Of a DNA stretch of 11,221 nucleotides, positions 1-7,077 are shown piece by piece. Under the pieces are notes generated by a model. It was not told the DNA's origin. It searched no databases and was given only the letters and a program-made list of their open reading frames with translations. Within the stretch, counting starts at the first letter, position 1, and each line of letters begins with the position of its first letter. This stretch comes from Bacillota bacterium (GTDB lineage: Bacteria; Bacillota; DTU030; DUMP01). Both the position numbers and the translations under genes were made by a program. The DNA lies in the NCBI GenBank assembly GCA_012735455.1, contig JAAYHG010000004.1, forward strand, positions 1 to 11,221. The letters are read 5' to 3'.

Positions 1-392
1 GTATACCCGTTGCCCTCTTTACCGCTCAAGCCTTAGGGGTGCCGGCCGTAATCATCCGTCATGAGAGCCGTGTTACCGAGGGGCCAGCGGTGAGCATAAA
101 TTACTTGTCTGGGTCTACCCGCCGCATCCAAACCATGTCTCTACCGAGGCGTGCGCTCCCGCAGGGCGCCCGGGTAGTGTTGGTTGATGACTTCATGCGA
201 GCTGGTGGCACGGCGCGGGGCATGCATGACCTCATGGCTGAATTTGGGGCTGAGGTGTTGGGCACCGGTGTCCTCATTGCTACGCGTGAACCGGAGACCA
301 AGCTTGTACCGGATTACTTCTCGCTCCTTGTGCTGGAAGAAGCTAATCCAGCGGGGCCAGAGTTCAAGGTACGACCAGCTGATTGGCTTTAA
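1..392 (+). CDS. purR: Purine operon repressor PurR, C-terminal part (5' end outside window)
   Basis: The open frame runs in from the left edge (first full codon at base 3) to TAA at 390-392, so about 129 C-terminal residues are visible. They match the phosphoribosyltransferase-like effector domain of Gram-positive PurR. The segment TEGPAVSINYLSGS and then RIQTMSL is the family signature, and VVLVDDFMRAGGT is the PRPP-binding loop. In Bacillus, PurR is a DNA-binding repressor of purine synthesis genes, released by PRPP; its winged-helix DNA-binding domain would lie upstream, outside the window. The GTG at 39 is an internal valine, not a start, because the reading frame and homology continue before it. 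Stop to the next start (ychF) is 14 bases, so the two are probably cotranscribed. A true xanthine/adenine phosphoribosyltransferase is less likely, given the SINYLSGS and RIQTMSL signatures and the neighbours ridA-spoVG-glmU-prs. Confidence 0.93.
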   Translation, partial: IPVALFTAQALGVPAVIIRHESRVTEGPAVSINYLSGSTRRIQTMSLPRRALPQGARVVLVDDFMRAGGTARGMHDLMAEFGAEVLGTGVLIATREPETKLVPDYFSLLVLEEANPAGPEFKVRPADWL

Positions 393-406
393 GGGGGTGA
401 GGGTGC

Positions 407-1486
407 GTGCAGGTAGGTATCTTAGGGCTTCCCAATGTAGGTAAGTCCACCCTTTTCAATGCCCTGACGCGCTCTGCTGTTCCGGCCGAGAACTACCCCT
501 TCTGTACCATTGCGCCCAATGTTGGGCGCGTTTATGTGCCTGACGCTAGGTTGAACCACCTGGCAGAGCTGATTAAGCCGGAAAAAGTGGTTCCGGCCGC
601 TATTGAGTTTGTTGATATAGCTGGACTTGTAAAGGGAGCCAGCCGGGGCGAGGGGCTGGGGAATCAGTTCCTCGGCCACGTGCGCAATGTAGACGCGGTG
701 GTGGAGGTGGTGCGTTGCTTTTTCGACCCTAATGTTACCCATGTAGATGGGGAACTGGGCCCGCTGCGCGATATAGAAACCATTGAAACCGAGCTTATCC
801 TAGCGGATCTGGATGTGGTGGGACGGCGGCTAGCTAAAGTAGAGCGCCAGGCCAAGAGCGGTGAACGGCAGCCACAAGAGGAGCTCTTGGCCCTAAGACG
901 CCTAGAGGCCAAGCTTGCCGCCGGACAGCGGGCGCAAAAAGAGGATGTTCCTACCGGCTCAGATCTGGCACTCCTTACAGCTAAACCATTGCTCTTGGTG
1001 GCCAATGTGGGAGAGGAGGGGTTAAAGGGGGACTCAAGCGTTGCCTGGGAAGAGGTGCGCATTGCTGCCGCCCAGCGGGGAGCGGGGGCGCTTTGGCTCT
1101 CCGCTAAGTTGGAGGCAGAGCTAGGAGAGCTTCCGCCAGAAGAGCGGGTGCTATTCTTACAGGAATTAGGGCTGGAAGAGGATGGCCTAACCCGGTTGGT
1201 GAAAGCCAGCTATGGGCTCCTGGGCTTAGTAACCTTTTATACTACTACTGGCGGTCGCGAGGTCCGCGCTTGGGCTGTACCCGAGGGGACACCGGCGCCG
1301 GTGGCGGCAGGGAAGATCCACAGTGACATGGAACGGGGTTTCATCCGGGCAGAGGTGGTTTCTTACCAGGAATTGGTGCAGGCCGGATCCTTTGCGGCAG
1401 CCAGGGAACAGGGTCGCCTGCGCCTAGAAGGGCGTGACTACCTGGTGCAGGATGGTGACGTAATCCACTTCCGCTTCAATGTGTAG
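407..1486 (+). CDS. ychF: Redox-regulated ATPase YchF (Obg-family P-loop NTPase)
   Basis: The 359-residue protein is full length for YchF/OLA1 (E. coli about 363). The P-loop GLPNVGKST is at residues 7-15, the Walker B/G3 element DIAGL at 70-74, and the G4 position reads NVGE (200-203). That NxxE form, in place of NKxD, gives this family its ATP preference over GTP. A charged helical insert (about 125-180) and a C-terminal TGS-like domain (about 275-357, containing FYTTTGGREVRAW and GKIHSDMERGF) complete the fold. Leucine replaces the usual catalytic glutamine after DxxG, the HAS-NTPase trait. YchF binds ribosomes and is linked to stress and redox responses in the cytoplasm. The GTG start is chosen because GGGGGTGAG (393-401) lies 5 bases upstream and the protein begins directly with the family's N-terminus. 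It sits between purR and ridA, which are adjacent in B. subtilis. Confidence 0.96.
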   Translation: MQVGILGLPNVGKSTLFNALTRSAVPAENYPFCTIAPNVGRVYVPDARLNHLAELIKPEKVVPAAIEFVDIAGLVKGASRGEGLGNQFLGHVRNVDAVVEVVRCFFDPNVTHVDGELGPLRDIETIETELILADLDVVGRRLAKVERQAKSGERQPQEELLALRRLEAKLAAGQRAQKEDVPTGSDLALLTAKPLLLVANVGEEGLKGDSSVAWEEVRIAAAQRGAGALWLSAKLEAELGELPPEERVLFLQELGLEEDGLTRLVKASYGLLGLVTFYTTTGGREVRAWAVPEGTPAPVAAGKIHSDMERGFIRAEVVSYQELVQAGSFAAAREQGRLRLEGRDYLVQDGDVIHFRFNV

Positions 1487-1549
1487 GTCCATAGCGCATG
1501 CCTTTGTGGTTCCGTAGCCATATTAAAGCTGAACCAGGGAGGTATATTG

Positions 1550-1927
1550 GTGAAACGAGCAATATCAACTGACAAGGCTCCAGAAGCAATCGGACCGTAT
1601 TCCCAGGCCATTCAAATTGGTAACCTTCTTTTTACCGCCGGGCAGATTCCTGTGTGCCCGGAAACAGGTGAGCTGGTCAAAGGGGACATCAAGGCCCAGA
1701 CACGCCAGGCGCTAAAAAATGTAGCCGCCATTCTAGAGGCTGCTGGTACCTCAATGCAAAACGTGCTTAAGACCACCGTTTTTCTTACAGACATGGCTGA
1801 TTTTGCGGCCATGAACGAGGTGTACGCGGAGTTCTTCTCCGAACCCTATCCGGCGCGTTCGGCGATACAAGTTGCCGCACTTCCCAAGGGAGTGGCCGTG
1901 GAGATTGAAACCATAGCCGCGCTGTAA
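1550..1927 (+). CDS. ridA: 2-iminobutanoate/2-iminopropanoate deaminase RidA (YabJ/YjgF family)
   Basis: This 125-residue protein is the normal size for Rid proteins. It hydrolyses reactive enamine/imine intermediates released by PLP enzymes such as threonine dehydratase, giving 2-oxoacids and ammonia; the family forms cytoplasmic trimers. Key residues are present: GPYSQA at 15-20, FTAGQIP at 28-34, the substrate carboxylate-binding arginine R103 in PARSAIQV, and the conserved glutamate E120 in VEIETIA, which argues for the active RidA subfamily. I chose GTG 1550 over the in-frame TTG at 1547 because AGGGAGG (1536-1542) is 7 bases from the GTG but only 4 from the TTG. In B. subtilis the orthologue yabJ lies between purR and spoVG and is implicated in purine regulation. 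Here ychF intervenes upstream. The gap after ychF is 63 bases and carries a weak 6-bp inverted repeat. Confidence 0.94.
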   Translation: MKRAISTDKAPEAIGPYSQAIQIGNLLFTAGQIPVCPETGELVKGDIKAQTRQALKNVAAILEAAGTSMQNVLKTTVFLTDMADFAAMNEVYAEFFSEPYPARSAIQVAALPKGVAVEIETIAAL

Positions 1928-1947
1928 GTAAATTTTGCCACTATTAA

Positions 1948-1977
1948 GGAGGATTTCTTTCTGCGTATGGCGAATGG
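1948..1977 (+). promoter_or_regulatory. Candidate sigma-H promoter of spoVG
   Basis: The -35 match is GGAGGATTT (1948-1956), which fits the sigma-H consensus RnAGGAwWW at every position. After 12 bases comes GGCGAATGG (1969-1977), which keeps the RnnGAAT core of the -10 element but has GG where ww is preferred. From AGGATTT to GAAT is 15 bases. The B. subtilis spoVG P1 promoter, a classic sigma-H promoter, has the same AGGATTT and GAAT cores about 14 bases apart (from memory). Transcription would start near 1983-1985, well before the TTG start of spoVG at 2027. The AAGGAGG here also resembles a ribosome binding site, but only a few-codon frame follows it. The site is a visual match without experimental support. 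Confidence 0.68.
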
Positions 1978-2026
1978 TTAACGGGTCATGGACGAGCTTA
2001 AGCATGCGCAGGAAGGGTGGTGTCTC

Positions 2027-2284
2027 TTGGAGATCACAGATGTTAGGGTGCGGCGTGTGAATGGCGAAGGAAAGCTCAAAGCCTATGTTTCCATCACCTT
2101 GGACAATAGTTTTGCTGTTCATGACATCCGGGTAGTGGAAGGGCAAAATGGGCTGTTTGTGGCCATGCCCAGTAAGAAGCTCGCCAGCGGTGAGTTTCGG
2201 GACATCGCCCACCCCATTAATGCGGCCACCCGCCACATGGTACAAGACCGGATTCTGCGAGCTTATGCGGAAGCAACAGATTGA
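2027..2284 (+). CDS. spoVG: Septation / RNA-binding regulatory protein SpoVG
   Basis: The product begins [11 protein letters not shown] and continues with [29 protein letters not shown] and [11 protein letters not shown], the near-invariant core of SpoVG. SpoVG is a small site-specific nucleic-acid-binding regulator in the cytoplasm. In Bacillus it affects asymmetric septation and spore cortex formation; in other Firmicutes it affects capsule and virulence genes. From TTG 2027 it is 85 residues (B. subtilis about 97, with a longer tail). An upstream in-frame ATG at 1988 would add 13 residues absent from the family. It lacks a good ribosome binding site and would lie only a few bases from the predicted transcript start. 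AGGAAGGGTGGTG (2010-2022) is correctly placed for TTG 2027. The stop codon lies in a hairpin preceding glmU, matching the spoVG-gcaD order of Bacillus. Confidence 0.93.
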   Translation: MEITDVRVRRVNGEGKLKAYVSITLDNSFAVHDIRVVEGQNGLFVAMPSKKLASGEFRDIAHPINAATRHMVQDRILRAYAEATD

Positions 2285-2302
2285 GGAGCTGAACAGCTCC
2301 TC
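2283..2302 (+). other. Hairpin between spoVG and glmU (possible attenuator or RNA-processing site)
   Basis: GAGGAGCTG (2283-2291) and CAGCTCCTC (2294-2302) are perfect inverted repeats; in RNA this gives an 8-bp stem with a GAAC loop. The left arm overlaps the spoVG stop codon (2282-2284). Only UUU follows the stem, so strong intrinsic termination is unlikely. Partial termination, transcript processing or 3' protection of the spoVG message are possible. The glmU ribosome binding site (GAGGTGA, 2310-2316) begins 8 bases after the stem. Confidence 0.5.
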
Positions 2303-2321
2303 TTTAGCTGAGGTGAAGTAA

Positions 2322-3725
2322 ATGGAAAAACTGACCGCTGTTATCTTGGCCGCAGGGCGGGGTACGCGGATGAAATCTGACCGTCCCAAGGTTCTACACG
2401 AGGTTTGTGGCCGCCCCCTTTTGGCTTATGTGATAGATGCTGCGAGAGCAGCTGGTGCTGAGGATGTTATCGTGGTGATCAACCGCGAGATGGAAGACGT
2501 GCGAGAGGTTATTCCGGCCGAGGTTGTGTATGCTTATCAAGACGAGCAATTAGGAACAGGGCACGCTGTTCTTATGGCACGCCCTTACATTAAAGAAGAT
2601 ACCAAGGATGTCTTGATCCTGTGTGGTGATACCCCCTGCCTTACTGGCGACCTGCTTTCTTCCCTGGTTAGGACACACCGTAGCGAAGAGGCTGCCGCTA
2701 CTGTGCTTACAGCTGAACTCTCTGACCCTACCGGGTATGGGCGTATCGTCCGGGGTAGCTATGGTGAGGTAGAGCGTGTTGTGGAAGAGAAAGACGCTAA
2801 GCCGCAAGAGAAGACAATCCGGGAGATAAACACCGGCAGCTACTGCTTTCAGGTGAATCCTCTTTTTCAAGCTCTGACCAAAGTGGGTACTGATAACGCT
2901 CAAGGGGAATACTACCTCACTGATGTACTCACCATTCTCAGGGAGCAGAGGGAGCGAGTTTCCGCCTTTATAGCGCCTGAACCGGATGACACTCAGGGGA
3001 TTAACAACCGCGTCCAACTAGCTGCTGCCGAAGCGCGCTTACGCGAGCGAATTCGGCGCGAGCATATGCTGGCTGGGGTAACCATTATGGATCCAGCCTC
3101 GACCTTTATCGATGCAGGGGTAAGTATTGGGCATGATACTGTAATTTTGCCTTTTACCATCATCACAGGACGAACCAGAATAGGGAACAATTGTCGTATT
3201 GGACCCAATGTAGACATGAAAGACAGCACCGTAGCCGACGGCGCTGAGGTGTGTCAAGCGGTGCTGGTGGAAGCTGAGGTGGGACCAAGAGCCACAGTAG
3301 GTCCTTTTGCTTACTTAAGGCCCGGCACCGTCTTGGCAGCCGAAGCCAAGGCAGGCACGTTTGTTGAAATAAAGAAATCCCAGATCGGCCTTGGGAGTAA
3401 GGTGCCACACCTTTCCTATATAGGCGACGCTACCATTGGTCGGGGTGTAAACATCGGTGCTGGAACCATCACCTGTAACTACGATGGTTTTAGAAAGAAC
3501 CAGACTGTTATTGAGGACGAGGTCTTCATAGGTAGCAATACCAACCTGGTGGCGCCTGTCCATATTGGACGAGGTGCTTATACGGGTGCGGGTTCTACCA
3601 TTAGTCGTGATGTGCCAGAGGAGTCTTTGGCTTTGGAAAGAGCTGAAGAAAAGGTTATTCCTGGGTGGGTCAAGAAACGTAAGATGCGGATGGCTTGCGA
3701 AAAGCAAGATGGTGACATAGAATAG
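2322..3725 (+). CDS. glmU: Bifunctional UDP-N-acetylglucosamine pyrophosphorylase / glucosamine-1-phosphate N-acetyltransferase GlmU
   Basis: GlmU makes UDP-GlcNAc in the cytoplasm for peptidoglycan and other envelope polymers by acetylating glucosamine-1-phosphate and then transferring UMP. The N-terminal uridyltransferase domain (about 1-230) carries LAAGRGTRM followed by [12 protein letters not shown] (residues 9-32), then CGDTP, GTGHAV and the GYGRIVR element. The C-terminal left-handed beta-helix (about 250-450) shows hexapeptide repeats and the acetyltransferase active-site segment [11 protein letters not shown] with catalytic histidine H363, followed by [11 protein letters not shown]. 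At 467 residues it is slightly longer than B. subtilis GcaD (456), the extra length lying in a basic, polar C-terminal tail. ATG 2322 has GAGGTGA 5 bases upstream. It is followed 32 bases later by prs, the usual gcaD-prs pairing. Confidence 0.97.
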   Translation: MEKLTAVILAAGRGTRMKSDRPKVLHEVCGRPLLAYVIDAARAAGAEDVIVVINREMEDVREVIPAEVVYAYQDEQLGTGHAVLMARPYIKEDTKDVLILCGDTPCLTGDLLSSLVRTHRSEEAAATVLTAELSDPTGYGRIVRGSYGEVERVVEEKDAKPQEKTIREINTGSYCFQVNPLFQALTKVGTDNAQGEYYLTDVLTILREQRERVSAFIAPEPDDTQGINNRVQLAAAEARLRERIRREHMLAGVTIMDPASTFIDAGVSIGHDTVILPFTIITGRTRIGNNCRIGPNVDMKDSTVADGAEVCQAVLVEAEVGPRATVGPFAYLRPGTVLAAEAKAGTFVEIKKSQIGLGSKVPHLSYIGDATIGRGVNIGAGTITCNYDGFRKNQTVIEDEVFIGSNTNLVAPVHIGRGAYTGAGSTISRDVPEESLALERAEEKVIPGWVKKRKMRMACEKQDGDIE

Positions 3726-3757
3726 GTTGGGGGAAGGGACAAGGAGGAGAGGTAGAA

Positions 3758-4705
3758 GTGGCGCCAGACCAACGGCGGCTGAAGGTTTTCACCGGTAACG
3801 CGCATCCGGAGTTGGCGCGGGAGATCGCAGCTTACATAGGCGTACCCCTGGGAGCTGCCCATGTCAGCCGCTTTTCCAACGGTGAGATTCAGGTTGTTAT
3901 CGATGAAAGCGTGCGTGGTGCCGATGTTTTTGTGGTTCAACCCACATCTGATCCGGTGAACGAGAATATTATGGAACTCTTGATTCTCATGGATGCCTTC
4001 CGCAGGGCTTCGGCACGGCAGGTTGCGGCAGTTATCCCCCATTACGGTTACGCCCGTCAGGACCGCAAAGCCCGGGGCCGTGAGCCCATCACCGCAAAGC
4101 TCATGGCAAACCTTTTGGCGACCGCAGGGGCTGACAGGGTTCTGACCATGGACTTGCATGCCGCCCAGATTCAGGGGTTTTTCGACATTCCAGTGGATCA
4201 CCTCTTGGCAGGCCCGCTGCTGGCCGATTACTTCCTGAAGAAGGGTCTCGAGGACGTTACCGTGGTGTCGCCCGATATTGGTGGTGTAGCCCGAGCGCGA
4301 GATCTGGCCCAGCGACTCCACGCACCTATCGCCATCATTGACAAACGTCGGCCTAAGCCTAACGTGGCTGAAGTGATGCATGTTATAGGCGATATCAAAG
4401 GACGTACAGTCATAATGATAGATGACCTTATTGATACCGCGGGCACCATTCAACTGGGCAGCAAGGCCCTGAAGGACTACGGCGCCAAGGATGTGTACGT
4501 CTGCTGTACTCACCCTGTGTTGTCTGGCCCTGCCATCTCTAGGCTTCAGGAAGCCCCGGTAAAAGAAGTAGTAGTGACCAATACCATACCATTGGGTCCA
4601 GAAAAGCGGGTTGATAAGATAAAGGTGCTTTCTGTGGCGCCCATTTTTGGCGAGGCTATTATTCGTATCTATGAGGATATGTCAGTGAGCAAATTGTTTG
4701 AGTAA
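3758..4705 (+). CDS. prs: Ribose-phosphate pyrophosphokinase (PRPP synthetase)
   Basis: This enzyme transfers pyrophosphate from ATP to ribose-5-phosphate, giving PRPP for purine, pyrimidine, histidine, tryptophan and NAD synthesis. The 315-residue length is typical of class I Prs. Visible motifs are FSNGEIQV near the N-terminus, the ATP-binding stretch [18 protein letters not shown], the metal/ATP-binding [11 protein letters not shown] (H134), [11 protein letters not shown], the flexible-loop DKRRPKPN, and the PRPP-binding loop [13 protein letters not shown] (218-230) with its paired acidic residues. GTG 3758 is supported by AAGGAGG at 3741-3747. In this operon its product is also the inducing ligand of PurR, encoded at the left end of the window. 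The gap to ctc is 33 bases, suggesting continued cotranscription. Confidence 0.97.
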   Translation: MAPDQRRLKVFTGNAHPELAREIAAYIGVPLGAAHVSRFSNGEIQVVIDESVRGADVFVVQPTSDPVNENIMELLILMDAFRRASARQVAAVIPHYGYARQDRKARGREPITAKLMANLLATAGADRVLTMDLHAAQIQGFFDIPVDHLLAGPLLADYFLKKGLEDVTVVSPDIGGVARARDLAQRLHAPIAIIDKRRPKPNVAEVMHVIGDIKGRTVIMIDDLIDTAGTIQLGSKALKDYGAKDVYVCCTHPVLSGPAISRLQEAPVKEVVVTNTIPLGPEKRVDKIKVLSVAPIFGEAIIRIYEDMSVSKLFE

Positions 4706-4738
4706 AGTGAGAGACCATCAAGATAGGAGAGCGAGCAA

Positions 4739-5365
4739 ATGGCAGAAGTAGTACTGGCAAAGAAGCGAACACGTGTGGGCACCGGTGCCAGCCACGCCGA
4801 CCGGGCAGCTGGCTGGGTACCAGTGGTACTCTATGGTGAGGGTGTGGACGGCTCCCTGGCCCTTACCGTGGAACAGGGACGACTGGAGAAGCTTTTATCT
4901 ACCAATGCGGAAGGCAGCATAGTCACCGTTAAGGTTGAGGGTGAGGCTGAGTTTCCGGCCATGATTAAAGAGGTACAGTACCATCCGGTGCGGGGCACTG
5001 TGCGCCACGTGGATTTCCAAGGTATCTCTCTGTCCAAGGAACTGAAAACAGTGGTACCAATTCTCCTTTCAGGAACACCCGTAGGTGTCCGAGAGGGAGG
5101 CGTCATGCAGCACCAGCTGCGTGAGGTGGAGGTAGAGTGTTTGCCCCAGGATCTTCCCGAACACATTGAAGCAGATATCAGTCATCTTGGCATCGGTGAT
5201 GTTCTCTTTGTCCGCGACTTGGTGATTCCAGCTGGAGTTAAGATCCTCAGCGATGGGGAAGAAGTTATTGTGACTATTCTTGCCGTCCGCGCCGCGTCCG
5301 CAGAAGAGGAAGAGGGCGAACAGGAAGATGTTGCGGCCCCTGCCGAGGGTGCTGGTGAGGAGTAG
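4739..5365 (+). CDS. rplY: Large-subunit ribosomal protein bL25, CTC (long) form
   Basis: The N-terminal domain (about 1-95) is the 5S-rRNA-binding L25 fold: KKRTRVGTGASHADR followed by WVPVVLYGEG matches the usual basic start and the (V/A)VVYG element, and the segment HPVRGTVRHVDFQ is characteristic. The second beta domain (about 100-185) is the general-stress-protein CTC extension, with GVREGGVMQHQLREVEVECLP as its hallmark. The tail (from about 186) is unstructured, acidic and alanine/glutamate-rich, as is common for CTC proteins. At 208 residues it fits the long form rather than the 94-residue E. coli L25. AGGAGA (4725-4730) precedes ATG 4739 by 8 bases. In B. subtilis ctc is sigma-B dependent; I see no sigma-B-like promoter in the 33-base gap, so it is probably read from upstream. 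Neighbours prs and pth match the Bacillus order. Confidence 0.94.
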   Translation: MAEVVLAKKRTRVGTGASHADRAAGWVPVVLYGEGVDGSLALTVEQGRLEKLLSTNAEGSIVTVKVEGEAEFPAMIKEVQYHPVRGTVRHVDFQGISLSKELKTVVPILLSGTPVGVREGGVMQHQLREVEVECLPQDLPEHIEADISHLGIGDVLFVRDLVIPAGVKILSDGEEVIVTILAVRAASAEEEEGEQEDVAAPAEGAGEE

Positions 5366-5371
5366 AGTCAC

Positions 5372-5956
5372 ATGAAGCTCGTGGTGGGGTTGGGAAATCC
5401 AGGCCGTGAGTATGAAGAAACGCGCCACAACGCGGGTTTTCTCGTGTTGGACTACTTGGCCCGCTCTGAGGGCATTGCATTTAAGTTGTCGCGTTTCTAT
5501 GCCGAACTGGGGCGGGGCCAGGTTTCTGGTGCAGATGTGCTTCTGGCGAAGCCACTCACTTATATGAATCGCAGTGGTCTGGCTGTAGGCGGTCTGGTTC
5601 GCTGGTACAAGCTCGACCCAAGCTCCGAGCTTTTGGTTATCTCCGATGACCTCGACCTGCCTTTAGGGCGCCTGCGTATCCGGCGTCAGGGGAGCCACGG
5701 TGGACACCGTGGTCTTCTCTCCGTCATCGAGGAGCTGGACAGCCATGAATTTGCCCGCCTGCGTATCGGGATCGGTCGCCCGGCTGGCGCCGAATCCGTT
5801 ATCGACAAGGTTCTAGGGAGTTTCACAGCGGCAGAAGGACAGATCTTGGATGAGGTCATCGCCGTGGCCGCAGACGCCGTTCGCACATGGCTCAGCGCCG
5901 GAACGGAGGAGGCCATGAACCGCTACAACGGTTTTCAAGTGGAAATACCTGGTTAA
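5372..5956 (+). CDS. pth: Peptidyl-tRNA hydrolase
   Basis: Pth cleaves the ester bond of peptidyl-tRNAs that drop off ribosomes, recycling tRNA; the B. subtilis orthologue was named spoVC. The 194-residue protein has the full bacterial Pth set: GLGNPGREYE with N9, RHNAGF with the catalytic base H19, KPLTYMNRSG with N66, DDLDLPLGRLR with the aspartate that positions the histidine (D92), and SHGGHRGLLSV. The ATG lies only 6 bases after the ctc stop, and its ribosome binding site (AGGAG, 5358-5362) is inside the end of ctc, so the two genes are likely translationally coupled. The C-terminus MNRYNGF is typical. In Bacillus the next genes would be fin and mfd; here an unrelated gene follows after 103 bases. 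Confidence 0.97.
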   Translation: MKLVVGLGNPGREYEETRHNAGFLVLDYLARSEGIAFKLSRFYAELGRGQVSGADVLLAKPLTYMNRSGLAVGGLVRWYKLDPSSELLVISDDLDLPLGRLRIRRQGSHGGHRGLLSVIEELDSHEFARLRIGIGRPAGAESVIDKVLGSFTAAEGQILDEVIAVAADAVRTWLSAGTEEAMNRYNGFQVEIPG

Positions 5957-5985
5957 CTAAACAAAGTTGAGCTGTTTTAGGAAGA

Positions 5986-6018
5986 GGGGACCCTTTCAGT
6001 CTTGGACTGAAGGGCCCC
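5986..6018 (+). terminator. Hairpin after pth, candidate terminator or attenuator
   Basis: Left arm GGGG-A-CCCT-T-TCAGTC (5986-6001) and right arm GACTGAAGGGCCCC (6005-6018) form a 14-bp stem with two single-base bulges and a 3-base loop. The following sequence, CTTTGGGGTCTTT, is only moderately T-rich. The segment CCCCC-TTT-GGGG (6015-6026) could pair with itself as a short alternative hairpin competing with the main stem. It lies in the 103-base gap between pth and the next gene, so termination of the purR-pth transcription unit is plausible. Partial read-through cannot be excluded. Confidence 0.5.
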
Positions 6019-6059
6019 CTTTGGGGTCTTTAGAACGAAGAGCTAAAAGGAGGCTGCTG

Positions 6060-6959
6060 ATGCGACTAGTAACCTTCGAAGGCCAGGGCCAACCCCGACT
6101 AGGTGTGATCGTGGGTGACCAGCTTCTTGATCTGACGGCCGCCTGGCAAGCTATGGGTAAAAGGGTGGAACTGCCCGACGGGGATATGAAGGTACTCCTG
6201 GCGCAAGAACAAGGATTGGAGTACGTTCAGGAAGTGGAGGCTGCTGCCAAAGCGGGTGCTGCCTGGCTGGAGGAGGTGGCTAGGCCGTTGTCGGAGGTAC
6301 GGCTCTTGGCACCCATCCTGAGGCCGGACAAAGTGATTTGCATTGGCCTCAACTATCGCGATCATGCCGAGGAAGCGAATATGCCGCTGCCGAAAGAACC
6401 GGTTATTTTCGGTAAGTATTCAAACGCTGTGATCGGACCCGAGGAGAGTATTCTTTTGCCCACCGGTTTAAGCGACAAGGTGGATTACGAGGCGGAGTTG
6501 GCAGTGGTGATTGGTCGCCGCGCCACCTGGGTAAGGGAAGATAAAGCCCTGGACTACGTTGCGGGATATATGAACTTTAATGATGTCAGCGCCCGGGATT
6601 TGCAGATGCGGGATGGGCAGTGGATGAAGGGCAAGTGCCTGGACACCTTTGCACCAATCGGTCCTTGGCTCGTTACGAAAGACGAGGTTGGTAATCCAGA
6701 AGATTTGAAGGTAGAGCTGCGCCTGAATGGAGAGACCATGCAGTCCTCCAACACCAAGAATCTGATCTTTGGTATCGCCCAGTTGGTTTCGTTTCTATCC
6801 CGCCTCATGACGCTGGAGCCGGGCGACATTATTGCCACCGGCACTCCGGCAGGAGTCGGCTTTGCCCGCAAACCTCCTGTCTACCTGCGGCCGGGGGATA
6901 CGGTGGAGGTTGAGATACAAGGCTTAGGGATACTGCGCAATGGAGTAGCGGCGCGTTAA
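6060..6959 (+). CDS. Fumarylacetoacetate hydrolase (FAH)-family protein, probable 2-hydroxyhepta-2,4-diene-1,7-dioate isomerase / acylpyruvate hydrolase type
   Basis: The 299-residue product has a short N-terminal domain (about 1-80) and a FAH catalytic domain (about 88-298). Metal-binding acids of the family are visible: E144 and E146 in DYEAELAVV and D175 in [10 protein letters not shown]. Other signatures are [13 protein letters not shown] (93-105), [14 protein letters not shown], and TGTPAGVG (260-267). FAH-fold enzymes cleave or tautomerise beta-keto acids (acylpyruvates, oxaloacetate, aromatic-catabolite dienes); the sequence alone does not choose among these, and oxaloacetate tautomerase/decarboxylase activity is also possible. 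ATG 6060 is fixed by AAAAGGAGG (6045-6053) 6 bases upstream. An in-frame TTG at 5967 would translate through the hairpin and give a non-family extension. It is the last plus-strand gene, ending before a shared terminator; no catabolic neighbours point to a substrate. Confidence 0.88.
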   Translation: MRLVTFEGQGQPRLGVIVGDQLLDLTAAWQAMGKRVELPDGDMKVLLAQEQGLEYVQEVEAAAKAGAAWLEEVARPLSEVRLLAPILRPDKVICIGLNYRDHAEEANMPLPKEPVIFGKYSNAVIGPEESILLPTGLSDKVDYEAELAVVIGRRATWVREDKALDYVAGYMNFNDVSARDLQMRDGQWMKGKCLDTFAPIGPWLVTKDEVGNPEDLKVELRLNGETMQSSNTKNLIFGIAQLVSFLSRLMTLEPGDIIATGTPAGVGFARKPPVYLRPGDTVEVEIQGLGILRNGVAAR

Positions 6960-7013
6960 GCTGTAAGTTAAAAGGCGAGAAAAACAAAGTAAAATAGGCA
7001 AGATAAAGTAAGA

Positions 7014-7057
7014 AAGCAGGGATCCCCTGTGCGGAGAACCCTGCTTCTTCGTTTTTC
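7014..7057. terminator. Probable bidirectional intrinsic terminator between convergent genes
   Basis: AAGCAGGG (7014-7021) pairs with CCCTGCTT (7039-7046) around a 17-base loop. On the plus strand the stem is followed by CTTCGTTTTTC (run of five T at 7052-7056), ending the FAH-family transcript. On the minus strand the same stem is followed by TCTTACTTTATCTTG, a T-rich tail that could end the lpdA operon. A second, AT-rich inverted repeat (CGTTTTTCG at 7050-7058 against CGAAAAAACG at 7064-7073, one base unpaired) lies between this stem and the lpdA stop codon. Confidence 0.72.
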
Positions 7058-7077
7058 GGGCCGCGAAAAAACGATCC

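Noticed and set aside
1504..1526. Sigma-A promoter (TTGTGG ... TATTAA) upstream of ridA
   Set aside because: The spacer is only about 11 bases, far from the required 16-18.
1946..1981. AAGGAGG followed by ATG GCG AAT GGT TAA as a leader-peptide gene before spoVG
   Set aside because: A four-codon frame without regulatory residues is not convincing, and the same bases fit a sigma-H promoter better.
1751..2389. Minus-strand open frame (212 codons) opposite ridA and spoVG
   Set aside because: It overlaps two well-supported genes and the intergenic promoter, and its translation resembles no known family.
3578..4513. Long minus-strand open frame (311 codons) opposite prs
   Set aside because: It lies antisense to glmU and prs, both of which have strong family matches. 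It shows no recognisable motifs and no ribosome binding site was evident; long antisense frames are common in GC-biased codon use.
4706..4738. Sigma-B promoter for ctc, as in B. subtilis
   Set aside because: No GTTT/GGGTAT-type pair is visible in the 33-base gap, and Clostridia generally lack sigma-B.
5967..6059. N-terminal extension of the FAH-family protein from TTG 5967
   Set aside because: It would translate through a stable hairpin, has no ribosome binding site, and adds a basic, non-family segment. ATG 6060 has an ideal AAAAGGAGG.
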